Below, in pieces: positions 43,551 to 52,153 of a DNA stretch of 64,000 nucleotides. The number at the start of each line of letters is the position of its first letter. Positions within the stretch are counted from its first letter, which is position 1. The stretch is from JANQHS01 sp965227315 (lineage in GTDB: Bacteria > Bacteroidota > Bacteroidia > Cytophagales > CCMP332): NCBI GenBank assembly GCA_965227315.1, contig OZ245737.1, forward strand, positions 3,410,001-3,474,000, written 5' to 3'. The position numbers and the translations under genes were made by a program. Under the pieces are notes generated by a model, which was not told the DNA's origin, ran no database searches, and saw only the letters and a list, made by a program, of their open reading frames with translations.

Positions 43551-44258
43551 TTACCTTTTTTCAAATATCAATACTTTCCACCTAAATGCCCATTTCCAAC
43601 TGATCACATACTCAAGATCGGGAATTCCGGAAAGAAGGCTATCCAGTTCCTTTTTTGAAAACCCCCTTAATACCGATAAAGGAGCATCATTTTTTACCAG
43701 ATGACTTTTGCTGAACAAGGTGGTCAAGAACTTAATGGAATAATAGGCCAAAAAGTTTCTGTGAAGGTCGTTGATCACGAGCATCTCGGCTCCTGCATTG
43801 AGACAGTTTTGAATGATCAATTGAATATCAGTCTCCCTGAAATGATGGAAAAACAGGGTGAAGAATACGATCTGGGGCTTTTTATGCACTGAAAGAGGCT
43901 TCAGAGCATTGTGTTCAATGAAATGTATTTCCGGATAGTCCCGGCAGTTCTTTTCAGCATACTCAAGAATGGCCGGATTAGCATCCAGGCCCATCAATTC
44001 AGCTTTAACACCCCTTTTTCTCAGGAATTTTGCAATGACCTTAAGATTGTCTCCACCGCCGCAACCGATGTCCATCAAGGTCAGGGGTGCATTTCCCGGA
44101 TTCATTTTGAGGTATTTTTTGAGTCCGTTGAAATTAATGTCATAGCCGCCTAAAAGTGAATTGATCGTATGTAGCTCCCTGAGGTTTTGGATCAGGGCAT
44201 CTCCGGAGACATTGAAGTCATCGATCAATTCTTCATCATAGGCTCTGGATCTAAACAT
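43551..44258 (-). CDS. SAM-dependent methyltransferase of the type III PKS cluster
   Basis: 235 residues. Motif I LMDIGCGGGDNLKVIAKFL near 61-79, motif II MGLDANPAILEYAEKN near 91-106, and IVFFTLFFHHFRETDIQLII near 127-146. UbiE-like fold. Start overlaps the end of the type III polyketide synthase gene by 8 bp, so the two are translated together and it most likely methylates the polyketide ring or a hydroxyl on it. No membrane segment. Confidence 0.88.
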   Translation of the reverse strand: MFRSRAYDEELIDDFNVSGDALIQNLRELHTINSLLGGYDINFNGLKKYLKMNPGNAPLTLMDIGCGGGDNLKVIAKFLRKRGVKAELMGLDANPAILEYAEKNCRDYPEIHFIEHNALKPLSVHKKPQIVFFTLFFHHFRETDIQLIIQNCLNAGAEMLVINDLHRNFLAYYSIKFLTTLFSKSHLVKNDAPLSVLRGFSKKELDSLLSGIPDLEYVISWKWAFRWKVLIFEKR

Positions 44259-45342
44259 GAGATCTAAACAAGGCCAGCTCTATGGTAAATCCGGGACCGA
44301 AGGCAATTGACAAAATGTTTTTGGAAGATGTCTCTTGTTGGATCTTCTCCAGGGTTCTCTTCAGAACAAAAAGAATACTTGCTGATGACATGTTGCCGTA
44401 TTCCCTGAGGATCTCTCTCGATGAGGAAATGGCCTCGTCCTCTATGCTTAAGGCAGCCTGAAACTCGTCCAGGATCCTCTTGCCACCCGGGTGGATGGCG
44501 TAATGATCGATCCCCGACATGGATATTCCGGTGTCCTGAAGAAAGTCCCGGATAACATTGGGGATCTGATCCTTTATGATACCCGGGAGAGCGGTTGAAA
44601 GAACCATTTCAAAGCCTGTATTTGTGACATCCCATTTGAGATCATGGTGGGCATCAGAGAAAAGATGATTGCCCGACTTGATCAATTCCAGAGATGCCTG
44701 GCCTTGAAGTTTTTCCGAGGCCATCAGGCAACTTGCAGCACCATCGCCAAATAATGCATTGCCCAGTATGTCTGATTCTCTCATATTCTTTTGAAAGTGG
44801 ATCGAGCAGAGCTCAGTCGATGTGATCAGAACGCTCTTGGTTTTTTGAGAGTGGAGAATTCCCGAAGCCATTTTCCAGGCATGAAAGGTGCCATAACAAC
44901 CCATAAAATTCACAGCCATTTTTAGGGAATCCGGATCAATGCCCAATTTTTGAGAAAGCAGAATTTCAAGCCCCGGAGCCATAAGTCCGGTACAGGAAAC
45001 GGTTATCAGGGCCTGGGATGGATCTTTCTCTATGGAAACCGATGATGGGACTGATTCAGCTGCCAGATCGACTGCAGAAGTTTTGAACAACTCCATTCTT
45101 TCATGGGTCCAGGGAACATCACCGTTTTCTCTGCCCCATAAAAAATTCCTTTCGGTCAGGTAGGAATCAACGACAGTATATCTCTGGTCTATACCGGAGC
45201 GCTTGAAAACGGCATTAAGCTTTCTCTGTTCTTCTTCAGAGACTGCTTCAAAGCTATTTATCAGGTATTCAAGTGCATCCTTTTGGGAGATCTTGTTCCT
45301 GGGATTAGCTGTTTTGATGCTATGGATATATATTTCTGCCAT
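44251..45342 (-). CDS. Type III polyketide synthase (chalcone/stilbene synthase-like)
   Basis: 363 residues, typical length. Condenses an acyl-CoA starter with malonyl-CoA units and cyclises the chain. The catalytic triad is visible: Cys in NFMGCYGTFHAWKMA near 144-158, His in YAIHPGGKRILDEF near 280-293, and Asn in YGNMSSASILFVL near 325-337. Thiolase-fold blocks VSCTGLMAPGLEILL and GDGAASCLMA agree. Operon with the methyltransferase downstream; a UbiA gene diverges 6 bp from its start. Product unknown; alkylresorcinol, alkylpyrone or quinone precursor are possible. Confidence 0.94.
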   Translation of the reverse strand: MAEIYIHSIKTANPRNKISQKDALEYLINSFEAVSEEEQRKLNAVFKRSGIDQRYTVVDSYLTERNFLWGRENGDVPWTHERMELFKTSAVDLAAESVPSSVSIEKDPSQALITVSCTGLMAPGLEILLSQKLGIDPDSLKMAVNFMGCYGTFHAWKMASGILHSQKTKSVLITSTELCSIHFQKNMRESDILGNALFGDGAASCLMASEKLQGQASLELIKSGNHLFSDAHHDLKWDVTNTGFEMVLSTALPGIIKDQIPNVIRDFLQDTGISMSGIDHYAIHPGGKRILDEFQAALSIEDEAISSSREILREYGNMSSASILFVLKRTLEKIQQETSSKNILSIAFGPGFTIELALFRSHV

Positions 45343-45348
45343 TAAGTT

Positions 45349-46215
45349 ATGCTCGGTATGACCCGATCGACATTATTACACCTGCGTTTTCCCTTTTCCT
45401 TCTTCCTGCTGCCCATCTTTCTGTTTGGCACATTTCACTCCGGTGAAGTTAATACAACAAGGTTCTGGATTTTGTTCTTTGTACTGCATCTTTTGGTCTA
45501 TCCTGCAAGCAACGGATTTAATTCATTTTATGACAGGGATGAGGGAAGCATAGGAGGGTTAAAGGATCCACCCAAAGTTCATCCCGATCTTCTCCTTTGG
45601 GCTAATATTCTTGACAGCCTGGCATTGATCATATCGGCCATGGTATCGCTCTGGGTTCTTCTTGGGGTCTTGCTCTATATTTTGGTTTCAAGGGCCTATA
45701 GTTATCCTGGTATCAAACTGAAGAAATACCCTTGGATCGGACTTTTGAGTGTCGCGATCTTCCAGGGATATATCGTTTTTATCCTATCCGTTATGGGAAT
45801 GAAGGATATCGGTTTTTTTGAATTGGAGCCCATGGATCATTTCGCGGGCTTGGTTTCTACGAGTTTTCTTTTCGGCTCCTATCCGATGACACAGATCTAT
45901 CAACATGAAGAAGATAAAAGGGGAGGAGTGATGACAATAAGTCGTTTACTGGGAATAAGAGGGACTTTTCTATTTACTGGAGTATTTTTTGCCATTACAA
46001 TGGCCCTTTTTCTTTGGTACTTCTCCCGGATTGACCATTTGAGCTTTTTCTTCCTACAGCTCCTCTGTTTAACACCGGTGTTCCTCTTCTTTTTATACTG
46101 GCAATTCGAGTTCCTTTTTTTGAAGAAGGAACCAGGGTTCAAAAGGACTATGCAATTAAACCTGATCTCTTCGCTCTGTTTGAACCTCTTCTTCCTTTGG
46201 ATTTCCCTTTCCTAG
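45349..46215 (+). CDS. UbiA-family prenyltransferase
   Basis: 288 residues with about nine membrane helices. The first aspartate-rich motif is NGFNSFYDRDEGSIGG near 61-76 (NxxxDxxxD form). The second, YQHEEDKRGGVMT near 184-196, is present but altered from the usual DxxxD pattern. It should attach a prenyl chain to an aromatic acceptor in the membrane, plausibly the ring made by the adjacent type III PKS. ATG 45349 lies only 6 bp from the divergent PKS start. The stop shares CTAG with the convergent FAD oxidoreductase. Confidence 0.88.
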   Translation: MLGMTRSTLLHLRFPFSFFLLPIFLFGTFHSGEVNTTRFWILFFVLHLLVYPASNGFNSFYDRDEGSIGGLKDPPKVHPDLLLWANILDSLALIISAMVSLWVLLGVLLYILVSRAYSYPGIKLKKYPWIGLLSVAIFQGYIVFILSVMGMKDIGFFELEPMDHFAGLVSTSFLFGSYPMTQIYQHEEDKRGGVMTISRLLGIRGTFLFTGVFFAITMALFLWYFSRIDHLSFFFLQLLCLTPVFLFFLYWQFEFLFLKKEPGFKRTMQLNLISSLCLNLFFLWISLS

Positions 46216-47333
46216 AAAGGTTTTCCATGACTGCTTTTGATCAGCAGGTTCTTTAAAAAAGGGAATAGACCATTAAGTCCAATGATCAATTCGGTAAGTC
46301 CTGGTTTACCAAAGCCCGATTGCAGCATTCTTCCCAACAGCATTCTGTTTCGAAAACTCTTATTCCAGGATTGGCGATATTCCTTTTCAAGCAATGAGGG
46401 TGACCTCTTTTTTGGTTCCCGAATCAAAATTTCGCCAAGGATCTTTGCACTTCTGATCGCCATGGCCATACCGTTCCCAAACAGGGGAGCGACCATTCCT
46501 GCGGCATCCCCGGCATAGAAAAGGTTTTCTCTTCCCTTTTCCTTGATCTCAAATGAGATCTCATTGATCACTTTGGGTTTTTCCCAAAGCGGTTCTGAAT
46601 TCTCAAGGATCTCTCTTAGAAAGGGATTTGAGCTAAGAATTGAACTTTCTGCCTCAGGGATCCCACCAGCGGATTTGATGATCTCACGGCTGACCAGATA
46701 GCAAAAACAGACCTTGTTTTCTTCGATCTCGGATATCCCGGCATACCCACCGCGGAAATTATGCAGAGCAATTTCGCCAGCAGGCAGCTCATATCTCAAA
46801 TGGTATTTCACCCCCATATAAGGAGATCTTTTTTTCAGAAATCTTCTGTCTTGAGCCTTGTCTATGTTGGAGCGTTTTCCCTGGGTGCCGACCAAATAGT
46901 ATCCGGAATAAACATTCCCTTTGGAGTCTTTTATACTGACTTTTTCGGATCTGTTTTCGAGCTGCGTGATCTTGGTGTTTTCAAAAATTTCAGATCCCTC
47001 ATGCCTGCTTATCTGTGCGAGGGCATTGTCCATTTTCCAGCGACTCAATCCAAATCCTCCAAGGTCCAGTTTTGCTTTTATCGCCTTTCCGGATGGAGCG
47101 CTGACGGTCAGTTGATCTATTCTGCTGGCACCAAATTCAAAAGGGTCAAACCCAAGCGTTTTCAAGAAAGGGAGGGTTTCATTTGAAATGTATTCGCCGC
47201 ATACCCTATGAAAAGGGTAGGCCTCCTTTTCAAATAGAGCCGTTTTGAATCCATGTTTTGATAAAAAGATAGAAAGGCTTAATCCGGCGAGTCCACCACC
47301 TACGATCAGTACATCGAAGGATCTTTCAGTCAA
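46212..47333 (-). CDS. FAD-dependent oxidoreductase, geranylgeranyl reductase/halogenase-like
   Basis: 373 residues from TTG 47333. FAD-binding VLIVGGGLAGLSLSIFLSKH at 8-27, HRVCGEYISNETLPFL near 43-58, and the second FAD motif FYAGDAAGMVAPLFGNGMAM near 272-291. It belongs to the p-hydroxybenzoate hydroxylase-like superfamily that includes geranylgeranyl reductases and aromatic hydroxylases or halogenases; the KWxWxIP halogenase motif is not seen. It could reduce a prenyl tail or oxidise the ring of the cluster product. Overlaps the upstream TPR gene by 8 bp. Confidence 0.88.
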   Translation of the reverse strand: MTERSFDVLIVGGGLAGLSLSIFLSKHGFKTALFEKEAYPFHRVCGEYISNETLPFLKTLGFDPFEFGASRIDQLTVSAPSGKAIKAKLDLGGFGLSRWKMDNALAQISRHEGSEIFENTKITQLENRSEKVSIKDSKGNVYSGYYLVGTQGKRSNIDKAQDRRFLKKRSPYMGVKYHLRYELPAGEIALHNFRGGYAGISEIEENKVCFCYLVSREIIKSAGGIPEAESSILSSNPFLREILENSEPLWEKPKVINEISFEIKEKGRENLFYAGDAAGMVAPLFGNGMAMAIRSAKILGEILIREPKKRSPSLLEKEYRQSWNKSFRNRMLLGRMLQSGFGKPGLTELIIGLNGLFPFLKNLLIKSSHGKPF

Positions 47334-48138
47334 GCTTGGATTGGGCTAATAATCGATCGATCTCATCGATATACCTGATGGCCTTATCCTTTTCATATTG
47401 GTCAAGGATGTAGTGATCTCGTCGAGGTTCCAGCTTCTGCATTTGCACAAAAACCTCTCTGGCCTCGGTATAGTTTTCGTCCCAGTAATATAGTTCTCCA
47501 AGGGTCAGGAAGTTGCCAATGGAGTTCGGCCATTTCTTCACGGTCAGTCTTGACATTTCGAATGCCTCATCTTTGTTTGCCCATGGTACCACCAACGGGA
47601 TATAAGGAGCTTTATAGTATAGTATGCTTTTGAGGCGGTAAGCCAATCCGTCTTCATAATCCGGGTTGATCTTCATCGCATCGTCAAGCGTGCTTTTGAT
47701 CTTGCCGGCCACTCCCTGGCAGGCCGAGGCAAACAGGCCATTGATCTCTGACCATTTACCCAGATTTGTTGAATAGCCGAATTTGATATTGATGTTGTCG
47801 GGATATTCCTTGGTCAGTTTTTCTCCAAGGTTTTTTCCATCGGCAAAGACCTGTTTCTTACAGGCATGGTCTTCGCAGATAAACATGGCTTTGAAAAAAT
47901 AAGCCCACAGAAGATGTTCTCCTGCAGATTCTCTTGTGTCCGGGTCCAGAAAAGCCTTTTCGAGATGTTTTATCGAAAGGTCAACATTTTCCGGATGAGA
48001 GCTAAAATTCGGGACCCAGGAATACCGGTTCTCGTAATAACTGATCCCTTTTTCGAGATCTCCTTCACCTTCCCTCGCTGCGACTTCGCAACAAAAAAAG
48101 GAGAGAGCAAAAAATATCAGAAATATAGACCGCTCCAA
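47326..48138 (-). CDS. Exported TPR-repeat protein, TatT-like
   Basis: About 270 residues. TTG 48138 was chosen because the longer frame (from 48159) starts inside a TAGTTTTG -7 promoter element; from 48138 the protein begins MERSIFLIFFALSFFCCEVA, a good signal peptide, possibly a lipoprotein. The mature part is helical with TPR-like units (ESAGEHLLWAYFFKAMFICE, PNSIGNFLTLGELYYWDENY, TEAREVFVQMQKLEPRRDHY). SACQGVAGKIKSTLDDAMKI is reminiscent of TRAP-transporter T-component proteins, though no TRAP genes are near. First gene of an operon with the FAD oxidoreductase. Confidence 0.8.
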   Translation of the reverse strand: MERSIFLIFFALSFFCCEVAAREGEGDLEKGISYYENRYSWVPNFSSHPENVDLSIKHLEKAFLDPDTRESAGEHLLWAYFFKAMFICEDHACKKQVFADGKNLGEKLTKEYPDNINIKFGYSTNLGKWSEINGLFASACQGVAGKIKSTLDDAMKINPDYEDGLAYRLKSILYYKAPYIPLVVPWANKDEAFEMSRLTVKKWPNSIGNFLTLGELYYWDENYTEAREVFVQMQKLEPRRDHYILDQYEKDKAIRYIDEIDRLLAQSKLD

Positions 48139-48156
48139 TACAATAGAATTCCAGTG

Positions 48157-48164
48157 CAAAACTA
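48157..48164 (-). promoter_or_regulatory. -7 element (TAGTTTTG) for the TPR/FAD-oxidoreductase operon
   Basis: TAGTTTTG on the minus strand matches TAnnTTTG, 18 bp before TTG 48138. No convincing TTTG is seen 17-23 bp further upstream. Its overlap with the longer open frame argues for the shorter protein start. Confidence 0.5.
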
Positions 48165-48248
48165 AGGAATCAAGCCTTTAGTGCATGCATTTGTTTGAAT
48201 ACCCGCAAGCTCCGGGCTGAGTTTTGCTTCCTGGGAAGACAAAGGGGC

Positions 48249-48950
48249 TTAGTTCAGACTTTCAGCCGGTTTCCACCAGTCCGTATCGGGTTCACTGATC
48301 ACCCCGGCTTCATCCATAGTCCTTTTTGTCTCCTCTGTATTGATCATTTCCTGGGCCTGCTCAACATCATTGATGCCAAGCCAAACATATACCATGGAAG
48401 GGTTAAAGGCATCTGTGCTTAAGGCAATGGTCTTTATGCCAGCCATTTCTCTCCTTTCCTGATCATCCCAGAATCTTTGTGACCACACAGCAAAATCCTC
48501 GACCTCATGGGCGATCCCCAGGCGATAGGGAATACCGGATCCGTCACCACCATATTGCGCATCCATGTACTCTATACGGCTCACCTCGGCATTGCTCGCT
48601 GCGAGCATGGCCTGGAATTGCTCGGACTCAAAAAACTCCTTTTGTGCCTGATTGCCGTCATTTTTTTCTGCTACCATATATTGACCCGGCTCATTCATGT
48701 TTTCAAAAACCCCCAAAAGATTTTCATCGTTGGTGGCATCCCGGTATGACTGTCGCCAATGTGCATAGTCCGGTGTTGAAAAGTAGACCACATGTATTGT
48801 GGAAATGTCAAGTTCCTCTACTTCCTCTTCAATTGCCATTTCTTCTTCCATCGCCTCAGGTTCTTCTTCCACGGCTTGCTCAGATTCGCCACAGCTCCAC
48901 AATAGGGAGATCATCAGGGCAAAAAGTATTGCGGGGCTTGAGTTTTTCAT
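48249..48950 (-). CDS. Lipoprotein with acidic linker and duplicated alpha/beta domain
   Basis: 233 residues. Lipoprotein signal MKNSSPAILFALMISL with lipobox LLWSC (Cys near 20), then a very acidic spacer EEEPEAMEEEMAIEEEVEEL near 28-47. The rest has two similar halves, STIHVVYFSTPDYAHWRQSY and LGIAHEVEDFAVWSQRF, each with a strand followed by a helix containing W-R/W-S-Q-x-(Y/F), suggesting a duplicated ferredoxin-like (dimeric alpha/beta barrel) fold. Function unknown. The acidic spacer may keep the domain away from the outer membrane. Confidence 0.8.
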   Translation of the reverse strand: MKNSSPAILFALMISLLWSCGESEQAVEEEPEAMEEEMAIEEEVEELDISTIHVVYFSTPDYAHWRQSYRDATNDENLLGVFENMNEPGQYMVAEKNDGNQAQKEFFESEQFQAMLAASNAEVSRIEYMDAQYGGDGSGIPYRLGIAHEVEDFAVWSQRFWDDQERREMAGIKTIALSTDAFNPSMVYVWLGINDVEQAQEMINTEETKRTMDEAGVISEPDTDWWKPAESLN

Positions 48951-49024
48951 TTCTCTTTGATTTGATTCAACCCTGAAATTAGTGATTAATGGGTAAATGA
49001 GGCTCCTTAAAAGTCGAGTCTGAT

Positions 49025-50452
49025 TTACTCAAGGAATGCTTTTCCCTGGCTCAGGTAATAGAATGAGATGATCATGATGGATAAAAGATTGAGTATAATA
49101 CCTGCTTTTACCATTTCTGTCATTCCAAGCTTTTTGCTCGAATAGACGATCGCATTTGGTGGCGTGGAAATCGGAAACATAAACGCACAGCTGGCGCCCA
49201 GCGTTATTGGTATGGCCAGTGTAAGGCCAGGCATGCCGAGGCTTTGGGAAATTCCTATGGAAATGGGAATGAACACTGAGACCAGGGCCACATTGCTCAT
49301 CACCTCTGTCAGAAACACCGAGGCCATGGTCGCCAAGAAAACCATTCCTAGCATTCCATATTCCTGATGCTCTCCGATAATATTCCCGATCGCGATCATC
49401 ACTCTCGTATTGGACATTCCCATGGCGATAGCCAATCCACCACCAAAGAGCAGCAGGATCTCCCATGGGATCCTTTGGGCATCTCTCCATTTCATCAATG
49501 TGCCACCGGATTGTCCATCGGGAAGAATAAAGAGCATGATGGCACCGCCAACGGCAATCATCGGGTCAGAGAGATTCTCGAAAAAAGAGATCTGGTTGAT
49601 GAGTCCTCTGAATATCCAGAGCATGGCTGTTAAAAAAAAGATAATGGTGACACGTTTTTCTGGAACATCAAAGCTTTTAAGTTTTTTGATCTCGGATCTG
49701 AGGAGATCTGAAACTCCGGAAATTGAGGATCTCCTGGTTGGAAAAAGTATATAGGTCAAAACGAAAAAAACGAGGAGAAACAAGATCAGGACCAGTGGAA
49801 ATGCAAACAAAACCCAGTCGGAAAATTCCACAGACAAACCAAGCCTTTCTTCCGCCATTGCCACCAAAACGAGATTTGGGGGGGTACCGATAACCGTGGC
49901 CATCCCTCCGATATTTGCAGCGTATGCGATACCAAGTAACAGCGCGGCTGAGAAGTTTCTTTCCAGTCCATTGGATCCTTTATTCCTTTCTAGCAGTGCG
50001 ATGATCGAGAGTCCTATGGGTAGCATCATCAGGGTGGTGGCGGTATTGCTGATCCACATGCTCAAAAAGGCAGATGCGATCATTGAGCCAAGAATGATCC
50101 TTCGTGGGGTAAAGCCCGATATACGGATAATATTTAAGGAGATCCTTTTGTGGAGCCCCCATTTTTCAATCGCAATTCCGAGTACAAAGCCTCCGAAAAA
50201 AAGGAAAATAACGGGGCTGGCGTAATTCTGTGCCGTGGCCTTTAGCCCTTCTATATCAAGCAACGGGAAGAGAACAATTGGAAGGAGGGAGGTGATCCCA
50301 ATGGGAACAACTCTTGATGACCACCAAAGGAGCATCCAGGCTAATATGCTGATCATGACAAAGCCTGATCCAACCATTCCCGAACTCTTAAACAAAAGGA
50401 TTGCGAGAAAGACCAGCGGCCCTGCCAGGAGAATCCAATTTTTGGTTTTCAT
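49025..50452 (-). CDS. DASS/SLC13-family sodium:dicarboxylate or sulfate symporter
   Basis: 475 residues, about 11-12 membrane helices. The two SNT-type motifs are visible: WISNTATTLMMLPIG near 133-147 and TEVMSNVALVSVFIPI near 385-400, each followed by Pro-rich hairpins GTPPNLVLVAM near 188-198 and PISTPPNAIVYSSKKLG near 432-448. These are the sodium and carboxylate binding loops in VcINDY. Imports C4-dicarboxylates, citrate or sulfate with Na+; substrate not determinable. ATG start; diverges from the DUF4421 gene. Confidence 0.93.
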   Translation of the reverse strand: MKTKNWILLAGPLVFLAILLFKSSGMVGSGFVMISILAWMLLWWSSRVVPIGITSLLPIVLFPLLDIEGLKATAQNYASPVIFLFFGGFVLGIAIEKWGLHKRISLNIIRISGFTPRRIILGSMIASAFLSMWISNTATTLMMLPIGLSIIALLERNKGSNGLERNFSAALLLGIAYAANIGGMATVIGTPPNLVLVAMAEERLGLSVEFSDWVLFAFPLVLILFLLVFFVLTYILFPTRRSSISGVSDLLRSEIKKLKSFDVPEKRVTIIFFLTAMLWIFRGLINQISFFENLSDPMIAVGGAIMLFILPDGQSGGTLMKWRDAQRIPWEILLLFGGGLAIAMGMSNTRVMIAIGNIIGEHQEYGMLGMVFLATMASVFLTEVMSNVALVSVFIPISIGISQSLGMPGLTLAIPITLGASCAFMFPISTPPNAIVYSSKKLGMTEMVKAGIILNLLSIMIISFYYLSQGKAFLE

Positions 50453-50518
50453 GGAATCCGAGATCGACTTTTTGATTTCAAATTAATTAATGATTTCACT
50501 TCCAATGAATTATTTTGG

Positions 50519-51580
50519 ATGCCCATGAAGGATCGAGTTCTTCGGTTTTGTTTTACCCTCTTTTCCCTTGGCTGCCTGTTTGCCAGTCAGCCGACGTATT
50601 CCCAGACTTTCAACACGGATTCACTGATCCAAAGGACCAGGGAAACCATAGACAACATCCTTTACAAAACGCAGGATACGAATTATATACGGGATTATTC
50701 AGATGAACTGGCGCTTTATCTTCTCTCACAGTTAAAGCTGAATAATTTCGGGGTATGGGATCGAAACAACGATAACTCAATTACCTATACACCGGAGAAC
50801 CGGGGGTTTATCGGGCTCGGTATGTCTTATAAATGGTTGGGTTTGGAGTTGGCATTCAATATTGATCCGCTAAACCGACAGGATGAGGATCCCATTTTTT
50901 TTGATTTCCAAGCTTCCGCCTTCACCAGGAAAGACTTCATTGAGGCTACACTTCAATATTATTACCAGTATAGGATCAATGGTTATTCATCGGACATTCC
51001 CGTTGCCAATGAGGAATACAACCGAAATGATATTCGCACTATCAATCTGGGACTTCAGTTCTATCATGTTTTCAGCTATGACAAATTTTCCCTTCGAGCG
51101 CCATTTCTGATGACCCAGCTGCAGAAGAAAAGTGCCGGATCCGTGATTGGAGGGGCCAATTTTTACATGTTCATCATGGATGCGGATTCAACCATTATCC
51201 CTCCGGAACTCAATATGGAGTTTCATCCTCAACTTCAACTTCAGGATTTGAACGCAATAGGGATCTCTACCAACTGGGGATACATCCATACATTCTCCTG
51301 GTGGAAGAGGTTTTTCCTGACGCTCAGCGCCATGCCGGGGATCAGCTTGAATGCCGGGGATTATTTCACCAATACCAGAACCATTATCGACCCGCATCTC
51401 GCCTTTTCCTTTAAAACCATGAATGCGGTAGGGTATAATTCAAGAAGGTTCTTCACCGGTTTTCGTTTTATCGGTGATGTGAATTTCATGAGAGTCGAAC
51501 CAAAACTTCATACCCTCATCAGCAGAGGCAGGCTCAAATTCTATATAGGATGGAGGTTTAAGAACCGGAAGAGAGGCTAA
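50519..51580 (+). CDS. DUF4421 outer-membrane-type protein
   Basis: 353 residues, signal peptide ending RFCFTLFSLGCLFASQPTYSQ. The rest alternates short beta strands with aromatic girdles (YTPENRGFIGLGMSYKWLGL, FRFIGDVNFMRVEPKLHTL, GRLKFYIGWRFKNRK), a beta-barrel pattern matching the Bacteroidota family DUF4421. Start ATG 50519 (or ATG 50525). Function unknown. Stop shares CTAA with the convergent DUF2141 gene. Confidence 0.87.
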   Translation: MPMKDRVLRFCFTLFSLGCLFASQPTYSQTFNTDSLIQRTRETIDNILYKTQDTNYIRDYSDELALYLLSQLKLNNFGVWDRNNDNSITYTPENRGFIGLGMSYKWLGLELAFNIDPLNRQDEDPIFFDFQASAFTRKDFIEATLQYYYQYRINGYSSDIPVANEEYNRNDIRTINLGLQFYHVFSYDKFSLRAPFLMTQLQKKSAGSVIGGANFYMFIMDADSTIIPPELNMEFHPQLQLQDLNAIGISTNWGYIHTFSWWKRFFLTLSAMPGISLNAGDYFTNTRTIIDPHLAFSFKTMNAVGYNSRRFFTGFRFIGDVNFMRVEPKLHTLISRGRLKFYIGWRFKNRKRG

Positions 51581-52002
51581 TTCAGTTTTATACCGATCTC
51601 CATGTCTTCTTCGAATTCAAAAGAACAGTCCTCGAAATCCGGAGGCCCGAAAGAGCCTTTTGCATTGTTCGAAAAACCATAGGGTTCCGTTGGAATGCCA
51701 AACCAATTCTTATCAAGCTCTCCGTTATCGTTCAGGTCCTGAAAGACACTAACGCTATACACGCCATGTTCAAGCGGTATTTCAACCAGTGTTGACCCCG
51801 AACTATGGCAATCCGCTATTTTTTTTGCCGCCATATGACTTCCTAGAAAATTTTCCTTTTTGTCATACACGGCGATGAACATCTTACCGGTCTTTTTTTT
51901 GCTTTCAAGCTTTATGCGCAGAGATGATTGACCATTGGCGAAGGTGTGAAGGGTGGAGGTAAGAAATGTACAGAAAAAGAAGGCCGCTAATATTGTCTTC
52001 AA
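51577..52002 (-). CDS. DUF2141-family exported protein
   Basis: 141 residues from TTG 52002. Signal peptide MKTILAAFFFCTFLTSTLHT. Mature part with SLRIKLESKKKTGKMFIAVY, VEIPLEHGVYSVSVFQDLND to NGELDKNWFGIPTEPYGFSN and FGPPDFEDCSFEFEED is a textbook DUF2141 protein, a small beta-sandwich. The DLNDNGELD loop looks like a calcium-binding site. Function not known. Lies between two outer-membrane-type proteins. Confidence 0.9.
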   Translation of the reverse strand: MKTILAAFFFCTFLTSTLHTFANGQSSLRIKLESKKKTGKMFIAVYDKKENFLGSHMAAKKIADCHSSGSTLVEIPLEHGVYSVSVFQDLNDNGELDKNWFGIPTEPYGFSNNAKGSFGPPDFEDCSFEFEEDMEIGIKLN

Positions 52003-52153
52003 TGGGGTTTCAGGATTTTATTTTACCCCGGCAATCAATCGATTTTATTGATCAGGAGCAAGGATCGTGGAATATTTTTTATCCTTATGGGATGGAAAAC
52101 AACCACCTCTATTGGGCTGGGAAAATTGGACAAATGCGCTTAAGCCGAAAGGT

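Noticed and set aside
48479..48976. 165-residue + strand reading frame
   Set aside because: Antisense of the acidic-linker lipoprotein, rich in Pro, His, Ser and Arg, as expected from reversed acidic codons.
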